From JABDQZ01 sp050049775 (GTDB taxonomy: Bacteria; Pseudomonadota; Gammaproteobacteria; Chromatiales; Chromatiaceae), in the NCBI GenBank assembly GCA_050049775.1, contig JASFVP010000001.1, positions 1-64,000 of the forward strand: a stretch of 64,000 bases of DNA, read 5' to 3'. A model generated the notes under the pieces. It was not told the DNA's origin. It saw only the letters and a program-made list of their open reading frames with translations, and searched no databases. Positions 26,299 through 34,767 of this stretch are shown piece after piece. The translations under genes and the position numbers were made by a program. Position 1 is the first letter of the stretch; each line of letters starts with the position of its first letter.

Positions 26299-27686
26299 TG
26301 AAAAAGATTTTTGTGACTCTGCTGGTCGTGGCGCTGGTATTGCTGTGCCTGCCTTTTGTCCTTGGTTTTGAAATTGAAAGTCGTTACCGCGGGCTGCTGA
26401 ATCGCTTTGAAGAAGCCGGCTATCAGCTCGAAAGCCACGATTACCAGCGTGGCTTTTTCGTTTCCGAGGCGCGCAGCCGGCTGGTGCTGCCGCTCAACGA
26501 CATCACCGGCGAGACCGAGGGATTGCCATTTACCCTGGTCAGCCACATCCAGCATGGGCCGTATAACCCTGAACTGGGCTGGTTCGGCGATTTGACGCGT
26601 TTCAGCACCGAGATTGAAGTCGAGGACAAGCCGTTGTTTACGGATGAGGCCAACGCCAGCATCGAAACCCGGGTAAAGTTCAGCGGCGACGGCATTACCC
26701 ACATGGATTTTTCGGCGCTGCAACAACCTGTGGCATTGAAACAGGGCATGCAGCTGGAATTTGCCGGCATGCAGGGCCAGATGCAGTTTGATGCGGGTAT
26801 GGAGCGTTTACAGCTGAATATGCACAGCGACGGCCTGCAGATACTGACGCCAAAAGGCGGGCGCCTGGATTTCGGGGCGATGCGTATCGAAGCTGACTCG
26901 CACAAGGGCATCGAGGATTTGATGCTCGGTACCACCAGTATCCAGTTACAACGTATCGCCGTGACTGATCCGGAAAGTCAGGTGAACCTGGATATCACCG
27001 ATACCAGAGCCAGTGCGACAACCGGCACCAGCAGCACCGATGGTAATGTCGACATGCGGGTGGTTTATTCGATCAAACAGATGCAGGTGGCAGAGCAAAA
27101 CTTCGGTCCGGCTATCATGCAAATTGACCTGTCTTCATTGTCAGCAGCAGCACTCGCTCGTGTCCAGGAAAGTATGCAGGAAATGCGGCAAAACAAGGTG
27201 GCGCCGCAACAGCAGGGCATGGCCGTGATGGGTGTACTGATGTCGGTGTTACCGGCGGTGCTGGAACAGAATCCGGGCATTGCCATCAGTCAGTTTGAGC
27301 TCGGTACACCGCAGGGCAAGGTGGTGCTGGACCTGACGCTGCAGGCGGATGGCATGACCATGGCGGATATCTCTTCACCGCAACAGGTCCTCAACAAATT
27401 GCAGGGCAAGGCATCCATGCGCATTCCGGAGTCGATCGTGCGACTGCTCATGGCAAATTCCGTTCGCCAGCAATTAGTGATTAGCCTGGCGCAAAGTGAT
27501 CAGGAAATCGACCAGGAAGCACTGGAGCAACAGGTTGAGCAACTGGTGGATGCCCAGATCGAGGCGGTGCTGGGCCAGCAGTTGATCGAACGTGATGGGC
27601 TGGATCTGGTGTCTGCGGCCAGTCTCAAGGCCGGCCTGCTCAGCGTAAATGGCAAGACGGTGCCTCTGCCGCAGATGCAGCAATAA
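26298..27686 (+). CDS. YdgA family (DUF945) protein
   Basis: 462 residues. N-terminal membrane anchor or signal (residues 4-24), then a long beta-rich periplasmic part; SRYRGLLNRFEEAGYQLESHDYQRGFF is the typical first block of DUF945. Family function unknown. Translationally coupled to dxs through a TAATG overlap. Confidence 0.85.
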   Translation: MKKIFVTLLVVALVLLCLPFVLGFEIESRYRGLLNRFEEAGYQLESHDYQRGFFVSEARSRLVLPLNDITGETEGLPFTLVSHIQHGPYNPELGWFGDLTRFSTEIEVEDKPLFTDEANASIETRVKFSGDGITHMDFSALQQPVALKQGMQLEFAGMQGQMQFDAGMERLQLNMHSDGLQILTPKGGRLDFGAMRIEADSHKGIEDLMLGTTSIQLQRIAVTDPESQVNLDITDTRASATTGTSSTDGNVDMRVVYSIKQMQVAEQNFGPAIMQIDLSSLSAAALARVQESMQEMRQNKVAPQQQGMAVMGVLMSVLPAVLEQNPGIAISQFELGTPQGKVVLDLTLQADGMTMADISSPQQVLNKLQGKASMRIPESIVRLLMANSVRQQLVISLAQSDQEIDQEALEQQVEQLVDAQIEAVLGQQLIERDGLDLVSAASLKAGLLSVNGKTVPLPQMQQ

Positions 27687-27693
27687 GCCTGCC

Positions 27694-28209
27694 TCAGAAG
27701 CCTTCGGTTGAGGTAAACAGGCCGACGCGTAAATCGCTGGCGGTGTAGATTTCCCGGCCGTCGACTTCGACCCGGCCATCGCCGATACCGAGAATCAGTT
27801 TGCGGGTGATGACGCGTTTGATGTCAATGTGGTAGCTGACCAGTTTGGCGCTGGGCAAGACCTGGCCGGTGAACTTGACTTCGCCAACACCGAGTGCGCG
27901 GCCGTGGCCAGGATTGCCCAACCAGCCGAGGTAAAAACCAACCAGTTGCCACATGGCGTCCAGTCCCAGGCAGCCCGGCATGACCGGGTCCCCCGGGAAA
28001 TGGCATTCAAAAAACCACAGGTCCGGGCTGATATCGAGTTCCGCCTTGATTTCTCCCTTGCCGAATTTGCCACCGGTCTCGCTGATTGATGTGATTCGAT
28101 CCATCATCAACATGTTGGGTGTTGGCAGTTGGGCGTTGCCGGGACCGAAAAGCTCACCGTGACCGCATTTCAGTAATTCGTCTCGGCTGTAGGAAGATTG
28201 TCTGCTCAT
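27694..28209 (-). CDS. fabA: 3-hydroxydecanoyl-[ACP] dehydratase/isomerase
   Basis: Dehydrates 3-hydroxydecanoyl-ACP and isomerises trans-2- to cis-3-decenoyl-ACP, the branch point to unsaturated fatty acids. 171 residues (E. coli 172). Hot-dog fold with catalytic His70 in FFECHFPGDPVMPG and Asp84 in GLDAMWQLVGF. The usual partner fabB is not adjacent in this window. Confidence 0.95.
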   Translation of the reverse strand: MSRQSSYSRDELLKCGHGELFGPGNAQLPTPNMLMMDRITSISETGGKFGKGEIKAELDISPDLWFFECHFPGDPVMPGCLGLDAMWQLVGFYLGWLGNPGHGRALGVGEVKFTGQVLPSAKLVSYHIDIKRVITRKLILGIGDGRVEVDGREIYTASDLRVGLFTSTEGF

Positions 28210-28420
28210 ATTGATAGGGCGCCTGCCTGCTCACTGGGGTAAAAAGCGGCCTATCATGTCGTCAGTGGCCGTTGCTGTCAAATTAGGCTGCCAGAGAGCG
28301 GATTTCGATTCCGACTGTGCTGACAGCCGGCGCGATAAGCCGGATGTGAGAGAAGCCGCAGGATAAGTGGATTTTTTTTCGCTTAACACTGCAGTTTTCA
28401 TTGCATTGGCCGAAATGATT

Positions 28421-28426
28421 TATAAT
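28421..28426 (+). promoter_or_regulatory. candidate -10 element (TATAAT)
   Basis: Consensus -10, 42 bases before the ATG of the receiver-ATPase gene. The -35 region is poor (TCATTG at 17-base spacing). Confidence 0.45.
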
Positions 28427-28467
28427 CAATCTAATGTTCAGGCAAGTTAAACGAAGGGAATCCTGTC

Positions 28468-29364
28468 ATGACCGATGGACAAGTCACCATACTCATCGTC
28501 GATGATGAGCCGCTGAATCTGGAAATCATTCTCGAATACCTTGAGGATGATGACTACAACCTGAAAACCGCCATTGACGGGCAGGAAGCCTGGGAACAAC
28601 TGCAAGCCAATCCCGAATTGTTTGATCTGATCCTGCTGGATCGCATGATGCCCAATATGGATGGCATGGAGCTGCTTGGCCTGATCAAGGGCCATCCGGT
28701 GCTGAAAAACCTGCCGGTTATCCTGCAGACCGCGCTGGCTTCCAAACAGGACATTGCCGATGGCATGGCGGCTGGCGCTTATTATTACCTGACCAAGCCG
28801 TTTGAAGGCGAAATGTTGCGCTCCGTGGTCGCCACCGCTGTCGGCGATCGCGAACGCTACCGTTCGATCCAGGAGCAAATCGATCTGTCGGCGCGCATGC
28901 TGAATCTGCTGCGCGAGGGGCATTTCGAATTCAGGACACTCGATGAAGCACGTGATCTGGCCATCATCCTGGCGAACGCCTGCCCTGATCCCAAGCGCGT
29001 GATCGTCGGATTATCTGAATTGCTAATCAATGCTGTTGAACATGGCAATCTCGGCATCACCTATGAAGAGAAAGGCGAACTCAAGGAAAAAGGCGCCTGG
29101 GAACAGGAGGTTGAACAGCGTTTGCAGCAGGGTGACTATGCCAGCAAGATGGCACGCGTGAAACTGATCCGTGAGGCCGGTCAGATACAATTTCTGATCA
29201 CGGATGAAGGTGCAGGTTTTGACTTTGAAAATTACCTGGAGATGGACCCGGCGCGCGCTTTCGACAATCACGGCCGCGGTATTGCCGTGGCGCGACTGCT
29301 GAGTTTTGATAGCCTGGAATACCACGGCAACGGCAATGAAGTGCGCGTTGGCGTGAATGTTTGA
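28468..29364 (+). CDS. response regulator with C-terminal HATPase (anti-sigma-kinase-like) domain
   Basis: 298 residues. Receiver domain 1-122 with the acidic pair in VDDEP, phospho-acceptor Asp58 (LILLDRMMP) and Lys110 (LTKPF). The second half is a GHKL ATPase without a histidine phosphorylation box: N-box ELLINAVEHGNLGI, then ITDEGAGFD and NHGRGIAVARLL. That is the pattern of RsbW-like serine kinases that bind or phosphorylate an anti-anti-sigma (STAS) partner. No STAS or sigma gene is adjacent, so the output is unknown. Apparently monocistronic. Confidence 0.85.
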   Translation: MTDGQVTILIVDDEPLNLEIILEYLEDDDYNLKTAIDGQEAWEQLQANPELFDLILLDRMMPNMDGMELLGLIKGHPVLKNLPVILQTALASKQDIADGMAAGAYYYLTKPFEGEMLRSVVATAVGDRERYRSIQEQIDLSARMLNLLREGHFEFRTLDEARDLAIILANACPDPKRVIVGLSELLINAVEHGNLGITYEEKGELKEKGAWEQEVEQRLQQGDYASKMARVKLIREAGQIQFLITDEGAGFDFENYLEMDPARAFDNHGRGIAVARLLSFDSLEYHGNGNEVRVGVNV

Positions 29365-29411
29365 ACCGCTACGTCAGCGGTAATTGCCGACAGTCGAGCT
29401 ACCAAAACCTG

Positions 29412-31118
29412 TTACAGTTGCTCGACCACAAACGCCACGATGTCATCCACTGCGATCATCTGATTATCGGTATCCGTGCGCAAACGATACTCGACCTGAC
29501 CTTCCTTGAGGCTTCTTTCGCCCACCACAATACGATGCGGAATGCCGATCAGTTCGATATCGGCAAACATGACGCCGGGACGCACATCACGATCATCCAG
29601 CAGCACATCGACGCCGGCCTGTTGTAACTCCCGATACAGTTTTTCCACGGCTTCCTGCACCAGCGCAGATTTTTTCATCTGCATCGGGCAGAGTGCGACC
29701 TGGAACGGCGCAATGCTGGCCGGCCAGCAAATGCCCTTGTCATCGTGATGCTGTTCGATGGCCGAGGCCACCACGCGTGATACGCCGATGCCGTAACAAC
29801 CCATGGTCATGACAACGTTCTTGCCGCTTTCGTCCAGCACCGTGGCATTCATTTTTTCGCTGTAGGTTTTGCCGAGCTGGAAAATGTGACCGACCTCAAT
29901 GCCGCGTGCGATGGTTAGTGTGCCTTTGCCATCCGGGCTTGGGTCGCCGTCCACCACGTTTCTGATATCCACGACTTCGCCCAGCGGCACGTCTCTGTCC
30001 CAGTTGACGCCGGTGAGATGCTGGTCGTCCTTGTTAGCGCCGCAGGTGAAGTCGGTCAGCACGCTGGCGGCGCGGTCGACATACACCTTGATCATGAGTC
30101 CGACCGGACCCACCGAACCCGGCAGACAACCGGTGGCACCCTTGATGGCGGTTTCCGACGCCATGGTGAGTGGCTCGGCCACGTATTCGAGTTTTTCCGC
30201 CTTGATGGCATTCAGCTCGTGGTCACCGCGCAATACCAGCGCCACCACCATGTTCTCATCGATACCTTGCACGATCAGCGTCTTGACGGTCTGGCTTGGC
30301 GCAATGCCGAGGAAGCTGGAAACTTGCTCGATGCTTTTCTGATCGGGCGTATCGACGGTCTGCATTTCCTGGCCTGCCGCCGGGCGGCTTTCCGCCGGCA
30401 TGGCGGCTTCGGCCAGTTCCACATTGGCGGCGTAGTCGCTTGCGTCAGAAAAGGCGATGGCATCCTCGCCGGAATCGGCCAGCACATGGAACTCATGCGA
30501 TGAATGTCCGCCGATGGAACCACTGTCGGCCTGCACGGCACGGAAATTCAGACCGCAGCGTGAGAAAATATTGCTGTAGCACTGATACATCTGTTCATAG
30601 GTCTGCTGCAGCGACTCATCATCGGTGTGAAACGAGTAGGCATCCTTCATGAGGAATTCGCGCGCGCGCATGACACCGAAACGCGGCCGGATTTCGTCAC
30701 GGAATTTGGTCTGGATCTGGTAAAAATTGACCGGCAATTGTTTGTAGCTCTGTAGCTCGTTGCGCGCCAGGTCGGTGATGATTTCCTCGTGTGTCGGCCC
30801 AAGGCAGAACTCACGCTGGTGGCGATCGCTAAAACGCAGCAACTCGGGGCCGTATTTTTGCCAGCGGCCGGTTTCCTGCCACAGCTCGGCCGGCTGCACG
30901 CCCGGCATCAGGAGTTCGACCCCGCCGGCCTTGTTCATTTCGTCGCGCACAATCGCCTGCACCTTGTGCAAAACCCGCAATCCCAGCGGCAGCCAGTTGT
31001 ACAGGCCGCTGGCCAGTTTGCGGATCATGCCGGCGCGCAGCATCAACTGGTGGCTGGCGATTTCCGCATCCGCCGGAGTTTCCTTGAGGGTTTGCAGGGG
31101 GAACTGTGATGTGCGCAT
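29412..31118 (-). CDS. proS: prolyl-tRNA synthetase
   Basis: 568 residues, bacterial-type class II synthetase that charges tRNA-Pro. N-terminal MRTSQFPLQTLKETPADAE, motif 2 region FRDEIRPRFGVMRAREFLMKDAYSFH, and an inserted YbaK-type editing domain at roughly 220-400 (KTLIVQG, TGCLPGSVGPVG) that removes misacylated alanine. C-terminal anticodon-binding domain CPMQMKK...DDRDVRPGVMFADIELIGIPHRIVVGERSL. Confidence 0.96.
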   Translation of the reverse strand: MRTSQFPLQTLKETPADAEIASHQLMLRAGMIRKLASGLYNWLPLGLRVLHKVQAIVRDEMNKAGGVELLMPGVQPAELWQETGRWQKYGPELLRFSDRHQREFCLGPTHEEIITDLARNELQSYKQLPVNFYQIQTKFRDEIRPRFGVMRAREFLMKDAYSFHTDDESLQQTYEQMYQCYSNIFSRCGLNFRAVQADSGSIGGHSSHEFHVLADSGEDAIAFSDASDYAANVELAEAAMPAESRPAAGQEMQTVDTPDQKSIEQVSSFLGIAPSQTVKTLIVQGIDENMVVALVLRGDHELNAIKAEKLEYVAEPLTMASETAIKGATGCLPGSVGPVGLMIKVYVDRAASVLTDFTCGANKDDQHLTGVNWDRDVPLGEVVDIRNVVDGDPSPDGKGTLTIARGIEVGHIFQLGKTYSEKMNATVLDESGKNVVMTMGCYGIGVSRVVASAIEQHHDDKGICWPASIAPFQVALCPMQMKKSALVQEAVEKLYRELQQAGVDVLLDDRDVRPGVMFADIELIGIPHRIVVGERSLKEGQVEYRLRTDTDNQMIAVDDIVAFVVEQL

Positions 31119-31410
31119 GGCGATGCTCTCTGTTTATTTGGAATACTCTGGCTCATCTGCCTGGGCCGCTTCTGACTCTGGCCAGCAGGTGAAACTATCA
31201 GGTCTTTCGGGAAAACCGATTCTATCGGCAGGTCACGACCTGCATCAAGTTACTTTACGGTGTGCCGATGAATATAGCGGCGCAATCGCAGTATGGGGAG
31301 ACTGCTGCACCGAGGTTCTGAAGTATTGGGGCACAGACGCGAGCCGGAATGATGCGGTCCGGTTTCTGGCTGCAGCGCAGACAAGATAACAATTACCTGT
31401 TTGGATATTC
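31119..31410. other. intergenic region between proS and the LapD-like gene
   Basis: 292 bases without a credible gene. It holds two adjacent inverted repeats: CCGAT-TCT-ATCGG (31216-31228) and GCAGGTC-AC-GACCTGC (31228-31243). They could be operators or a leader structure for proS, about 100 bases from its start. I do not recognise a riboswitch. Confidence 0.4.
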
Positions 31411-33360
31411 ATGATGACATTTTCACGTCGGCTTATGCTGTTACTGTTTGTTGTGACGCTGTTGCTGCTGTTCAGTGGCATAACAATCAGCACGATCAAT
31501 AATGTACACCATGTTAACCAGCAACTGACAGCGCAAACGCAACATACGGCGAAAACCCTGTCTGTGTCACTGTCTGCTGCATTACAACGTGTCGATCACA
31601 CGGCCATTGAGTCACTGGTGGATGTCCTGTTTCTGGGTGGTGATTTTCTGGAAATCACGTTGCTGGATAGATTCGGCAAGCCATTGGTGGACAGGCATCA
31701 TGAGCTTGAAGTGAACAATGTGCCGGGCTGGTTTATTGAGTTGCTGCCGGTTTCATCGGTTGCCGCAGAATCACAGGTCACAACCGGGCAGCAGAATATG
31801 GGGCTGGTGCGTCTGGTCAGCTATCCGGGAAAAAACTATGCACAACTCTGGCAGACCATGCTGGAACAGCTGTTCTGGTTCGGTTTGGTCACGCTGATGA
31901 TCTTGCTGTTCGGCCTGGTTCAGCTGTGGCGTTTCTCTCGACCAATAAAGCCACTTGTATCACAAGCGAATGCGATCACCGCAGGCGATTTCAGCAGACT
32001 TGAAACATTGCCGGATGTGGATGAATTCCGGCGTATTGCCGTGGCGATGAATCACCTCGGTGGCAAGGTCCGGCAAATGCTGGCGGAGTCTGAGGAGCTG
32101 GCGCGTGAGCTACATGAACAGGCGCACCGGGATGATGTCACCGGTTTATCCAATCGTCGGCATTTTGATGAGGTGCTGGAACATCGCATTGCATCGGCTG
32201 ATCTCATGAATCAGGGAGCCCTGGCGCTGGTCCAGTTGCACAATTTCAAACAGTACAATGACCGGTACGGCTATGCTGCCGGCGATGAATTATTGCGCAT
32301 GACTGCAGCCGTGCTGAGCGATAGCCTGGATGCCTTTGAGAACAGCCATCTGGCGCATTTGTCCGGTTCCAGTTTTGCCATCCTGATCGAGGATGCCTCG
32401 TCCGGTGACGGGGAACGCTTGGCCAAGGAGATTTCATTGGCGTTGACTACCATGGCCGGCCGCATGCGATTGACGGGTATGGATATCGGTCATGTCGGCG
32501 CCGCCTGTTTTGATGGACACCAGACCGCCGGTGAATTGCTGTCGATGGCGGATCATGCCTTGCGTGTGGCGCAGAATGATTCGGCCAATGGCTGGGCGCT
32601 GTATCGCAATATCAGTGAGAGTCGTGAAACCTCACGCAGCGCTTCGCAGTGGCGCCAGTACATCTGCCAGGCACTGGAGCAGGACCGCCTGGTAATTCAC
32701 AAGCAGGCGGTGTTTGCGACGGCCGACAATACCATTCTGCATGAAGAAGTCTTTGTCCGGTTGGTCGATCCGGATGTCGACAGCGGTTTCGTCAACGCCG
32801 GCAGTTTTATGCCGATGGCACATACTCTTGGTCTGACTGCGGCGATCGACCGACGTATGGTCGAGAAAGTGCTGGTGGAATTGCAGAGTGAATCGGCCGG
32901 CCGCCTGGCGATCAACCTGTCGCCGCTGTCACTGGATGACAGTGCCTTCATCGATTGGCTGCAACAGACGTTGGCGGCCAATCGCGAGGTCAGCTCGCGG
33001 TTACTGCTCGAATTTCCGGAATACGGCGTCGCCAAAAAACTTGATAAACTGATCGATCTGCACCAGCGTCTCGCGCCTTATGGCGTCGGCCTGACGCTGG
33101 ATCATTTCGGTCGCGGTTTTGCCTCCTTTGCCTACTTGCAGAGACTCAAGCCCGATTATTTGAAAATCGATGGCAGTTATCTTTATGATCTGCAATCCAG
33201 CCGCGGAAATCGCTTTTTTGTGCAGGCATTGACCGAAATTGCCCATGGTCTTGATATCAAGGTTGTGGCAGAGTCTGTTGAAACCGACAAGGTCTGGCAT
33301 TTGTTACCGACGTTGAAAGTGGATGCTGGCCAGGGCTATTACCTGGCCGAGCCCGGCTGA
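31411..33360 (+). CDS. LapD-like degenerate GGDEF-EAL c-di-GMP receptor
   Basis: 649 residues. TM1 (about 7-27), a periplasmic LapD/MoxY-type domain with VPGWFIELLP, TM2 (about 153-173), HAMP, GGDEF and EAL domains. Both catalytic motifs are lost: the GGDEF loop reads LSGSSF and the EAL motif reads EEVFVRL, and LEFPE replaces LEITE. It should bind c-di-GMP without making or degrading it. In known LapD systems such binding sequesters the periplasmic protease LapG and keeps a large adhesin on the surface. No lapG or adhesin gene is in the window. Confidence 0.83.
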   Translation: MMTFSRRLMLLLFVVTLLLLFSGITISTINNVHHVNQQLTAQTQHTAKTLSVSLSAALQRVDHTAIESLVDVLFLGGDFLEITLLDRFGKPLVDRHHELEVNNVPGWFIELLPVSSVAAESQVTTGQQNMGLVRLVSYPGKNYAQLWQTMLEQLFWFGLVTLMILLFGLVQLWRFSRPIKPLVSQANAITAGDFSRLETLPDVDEFRRIAVAMNHLGGKVRQMLAESEELARELHEQAHRDDVTGLSNRRHFDEVLEHRIASADLMNQGALALVQLHNFKQYNDRYGYAAGDELLRMTAAVLSDSLDAFENSHLAHLSGSSFAILIEDASSGDGERLAKEISLALTTMAGRMRLTGMDIGHVGAACFDGHQTAGELLSMADHALRVAQNDSANGWALYRNISESRETSRSASQWRQYICQALEQDRLVIHKQAVFATADNTILHEEVFVRLVDPDVDSGFVNAGSFMPMAHTLGLTAAIDRRMVEKVLVELQSESAGRLAINLSPLSLDDSAFIDWLQQTLAANREVSSRLLLEFPEYGVAKKLDKLIDLHQRLAPYGVGLTLDHFGRGFASFAYLQRLKPDYLKIDGSYLYDLQSSRGNRFFVQALTEIAHGLDIKVVAESVETDKVWHLLPTLKVDAGQGYYLAEPG

Positions 33361-33404
33361 TCAACGCGGCATTTCCGCGACGACCCGCAATAACGAGAAA
33401 ATTA

Positions 33405-34220
33405 ATGAGAGTTGTTTCATTCAACACCAATGGTATTCGCGCGCGTCCGCACCAACTGGAAGCGCTCAAGGAAAAATACGATCCCGACATCATCGGCATT
33501 CAGGAAACCAAGGCTCAGGATGCTGATTTTCCGCTCGATATGGTGCAGTCACTCGGTTATCACGCCGAGTTTTTTGGCCAGAAGGGTCATTACGGTGTGG
33601 CGTTGCTGTCGAAACAGCCGCCGGTGGAAATCGCCAAGGGTTATCCGGGCGATTTGCTGGATGCCCAGCGCCGCCTGATTTGCGGCACCTACGAAACGCC
33701 CAATGGCCGGTTGATTGTGCTCAACGGGTACTTCCCGCAGGGCGAAAGCCGCGACCATGAGACCAAGTTCGTCAACAAGCAAAAATTTTATGCCGACCTG
33801 AATCACTATCTCGAATCGGTATTCAGTCCGAAGGATCAGCTGCTGGTGATCGGTGATATGAACATCGCGCCACTGGACCTGGATATCGGCATTGGTGCCG
33901 ATAATGCTAAACGCTGGCTGCACACCGGAAAATGCAGCTTTTTACCGGAAGAGCGTGACTGGATGACGCGCCTGATGGGCTGGGGGCTGTATGATACCTA
34001 TCGCAGTGTTCACCCGGATGTGGATGACTGTTTCAGCTGGTTTGATTATCGCAGCCGCGGCTTTGAGCGTGAACCGAAACGTGGTCTGCGCATCGACCTG
34101 ATTCTGGCGACGGCCGCGCTGAATGATTGTTGCACGGACGCCGGCATCGCCTATGATATTCGCGCCATGGAAAAACCTTCGGATCATTGTCCGGTGTGGG
34201 CTGACTTTGATCTGTCCTGA
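33405..34220 (+). CDS. xthA: exodeoxyribonuclease III
   Basis: Mg-dependent AP endonuclease and 3'-5' exonuclease of base-excision repair. 271 residues. Motifs: VVSFNTNGIRARP, IIGIQETKAQD (metal-binding Glu), GDMNIAPLDLD, RGLRIDLIL and PSDHCPVWADF with the catalytic Asp-His. Followed 7 bases later by an exported hypothetical on the same strand. Confidence 0.94.
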   Translation: MRVVSFNTNGIRARPHQLEALKEKYDPDIIGIQETKAQDADFPLDMVQSLGYHAEFFGQKGHYGVALLSKQPPVEIAKGYPGDLLDAQRRLICGTYETPNGRLIVLNGYFPQGESRDHETKFVNKQKFYADLNHYLESVFSPKDQLLVIGDMNIAPLDLDIGIGADNAKRWLHTGKCSFLPEERDWMTRLMGWGLYDTYRSVHPDVDDCFSWFDYRSRGFEREPKRGLRIDLILATAALNDCCTDAGIAYDIRAMEKPSDHCPVWADFDLS

Positions 34221-34227
34221 GGTATTT

Positions 34228-34767
34228 ATGAAGAAAAACCTGTTGCTGTTGTCCGTATTATTGCTGTCGAGCGCATCCGTAACGATGGCTGAGGAATCGG
34301 CTTGTCTGAAGCGCGTGTTCAACCAGTTTTGCCTGGCTGGCGACATCAACCAGTTGATGCAACAGCGGCCGGACTTTTACGCCCGGCAGACGCTCGGCGA
34401 TAAACTGGGTGTCACTTACGGTGACGGCCAGAGCCGCATTTTTGTCATGGCGTATAAGAATCGCATTTACAAGGTGGCACAACGTTTCCGCCCGGCAACG
34501 CGCATGCGCTTTGAAGACATCAAGATGCTGCTTGAGGGCAAATACGGCCAGGCGCAGGATCTCAGCCGTTTCCCCGAAGATGCAGAGAATACGGCAGCCA
34601 AAATCGGTGCTGTCTATCGCGGTGAAGCGCGTATGCAGTTCCAGTGGCAGCCGGAAAAAGAGTGGCTGGTGACCTTGCAATGGGACCGCGAGTCGGGTCT
34701 GAATCTGTATTATTCCGCGGCAGAACTGCAGGCCGAAGCCGAAGCCTCGCTGCGCCAGGGATTTTGA
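34228..34767 (+). CDS. exported hypothetical protein
   Basis: 179 residues. Signal peptide (MKKNLLLLSVLLLSSASVTMA, cut near 21), then a soluble domain with a Cys pair (CLKRVFNQFC), which could form a disulfide. No family recognised. The ATG at 34228 has GAGG 5 bases upstream; the frame is open back into xthA but the signal peptide fixes the start. Its last 58 bases overlap the 3' end of mtaB on the other strand. Confidence 0.75.
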   Translation: MKKNLLLLSVLLLSSASVTMAEESACLKRVFNQFCLAGDINQLMQQRPDFYARQTLGDKLGVTYGDGQSRIFVMAYKNRIYKVAQRFRPATRMRFEDIKMLLEGKYGQAQDLSRFPEDAENTAAKIGAVYRGEARMQFQWQPEKEWLVTLQWDRESGLNLYYSAAELQAEAEASLRQGF

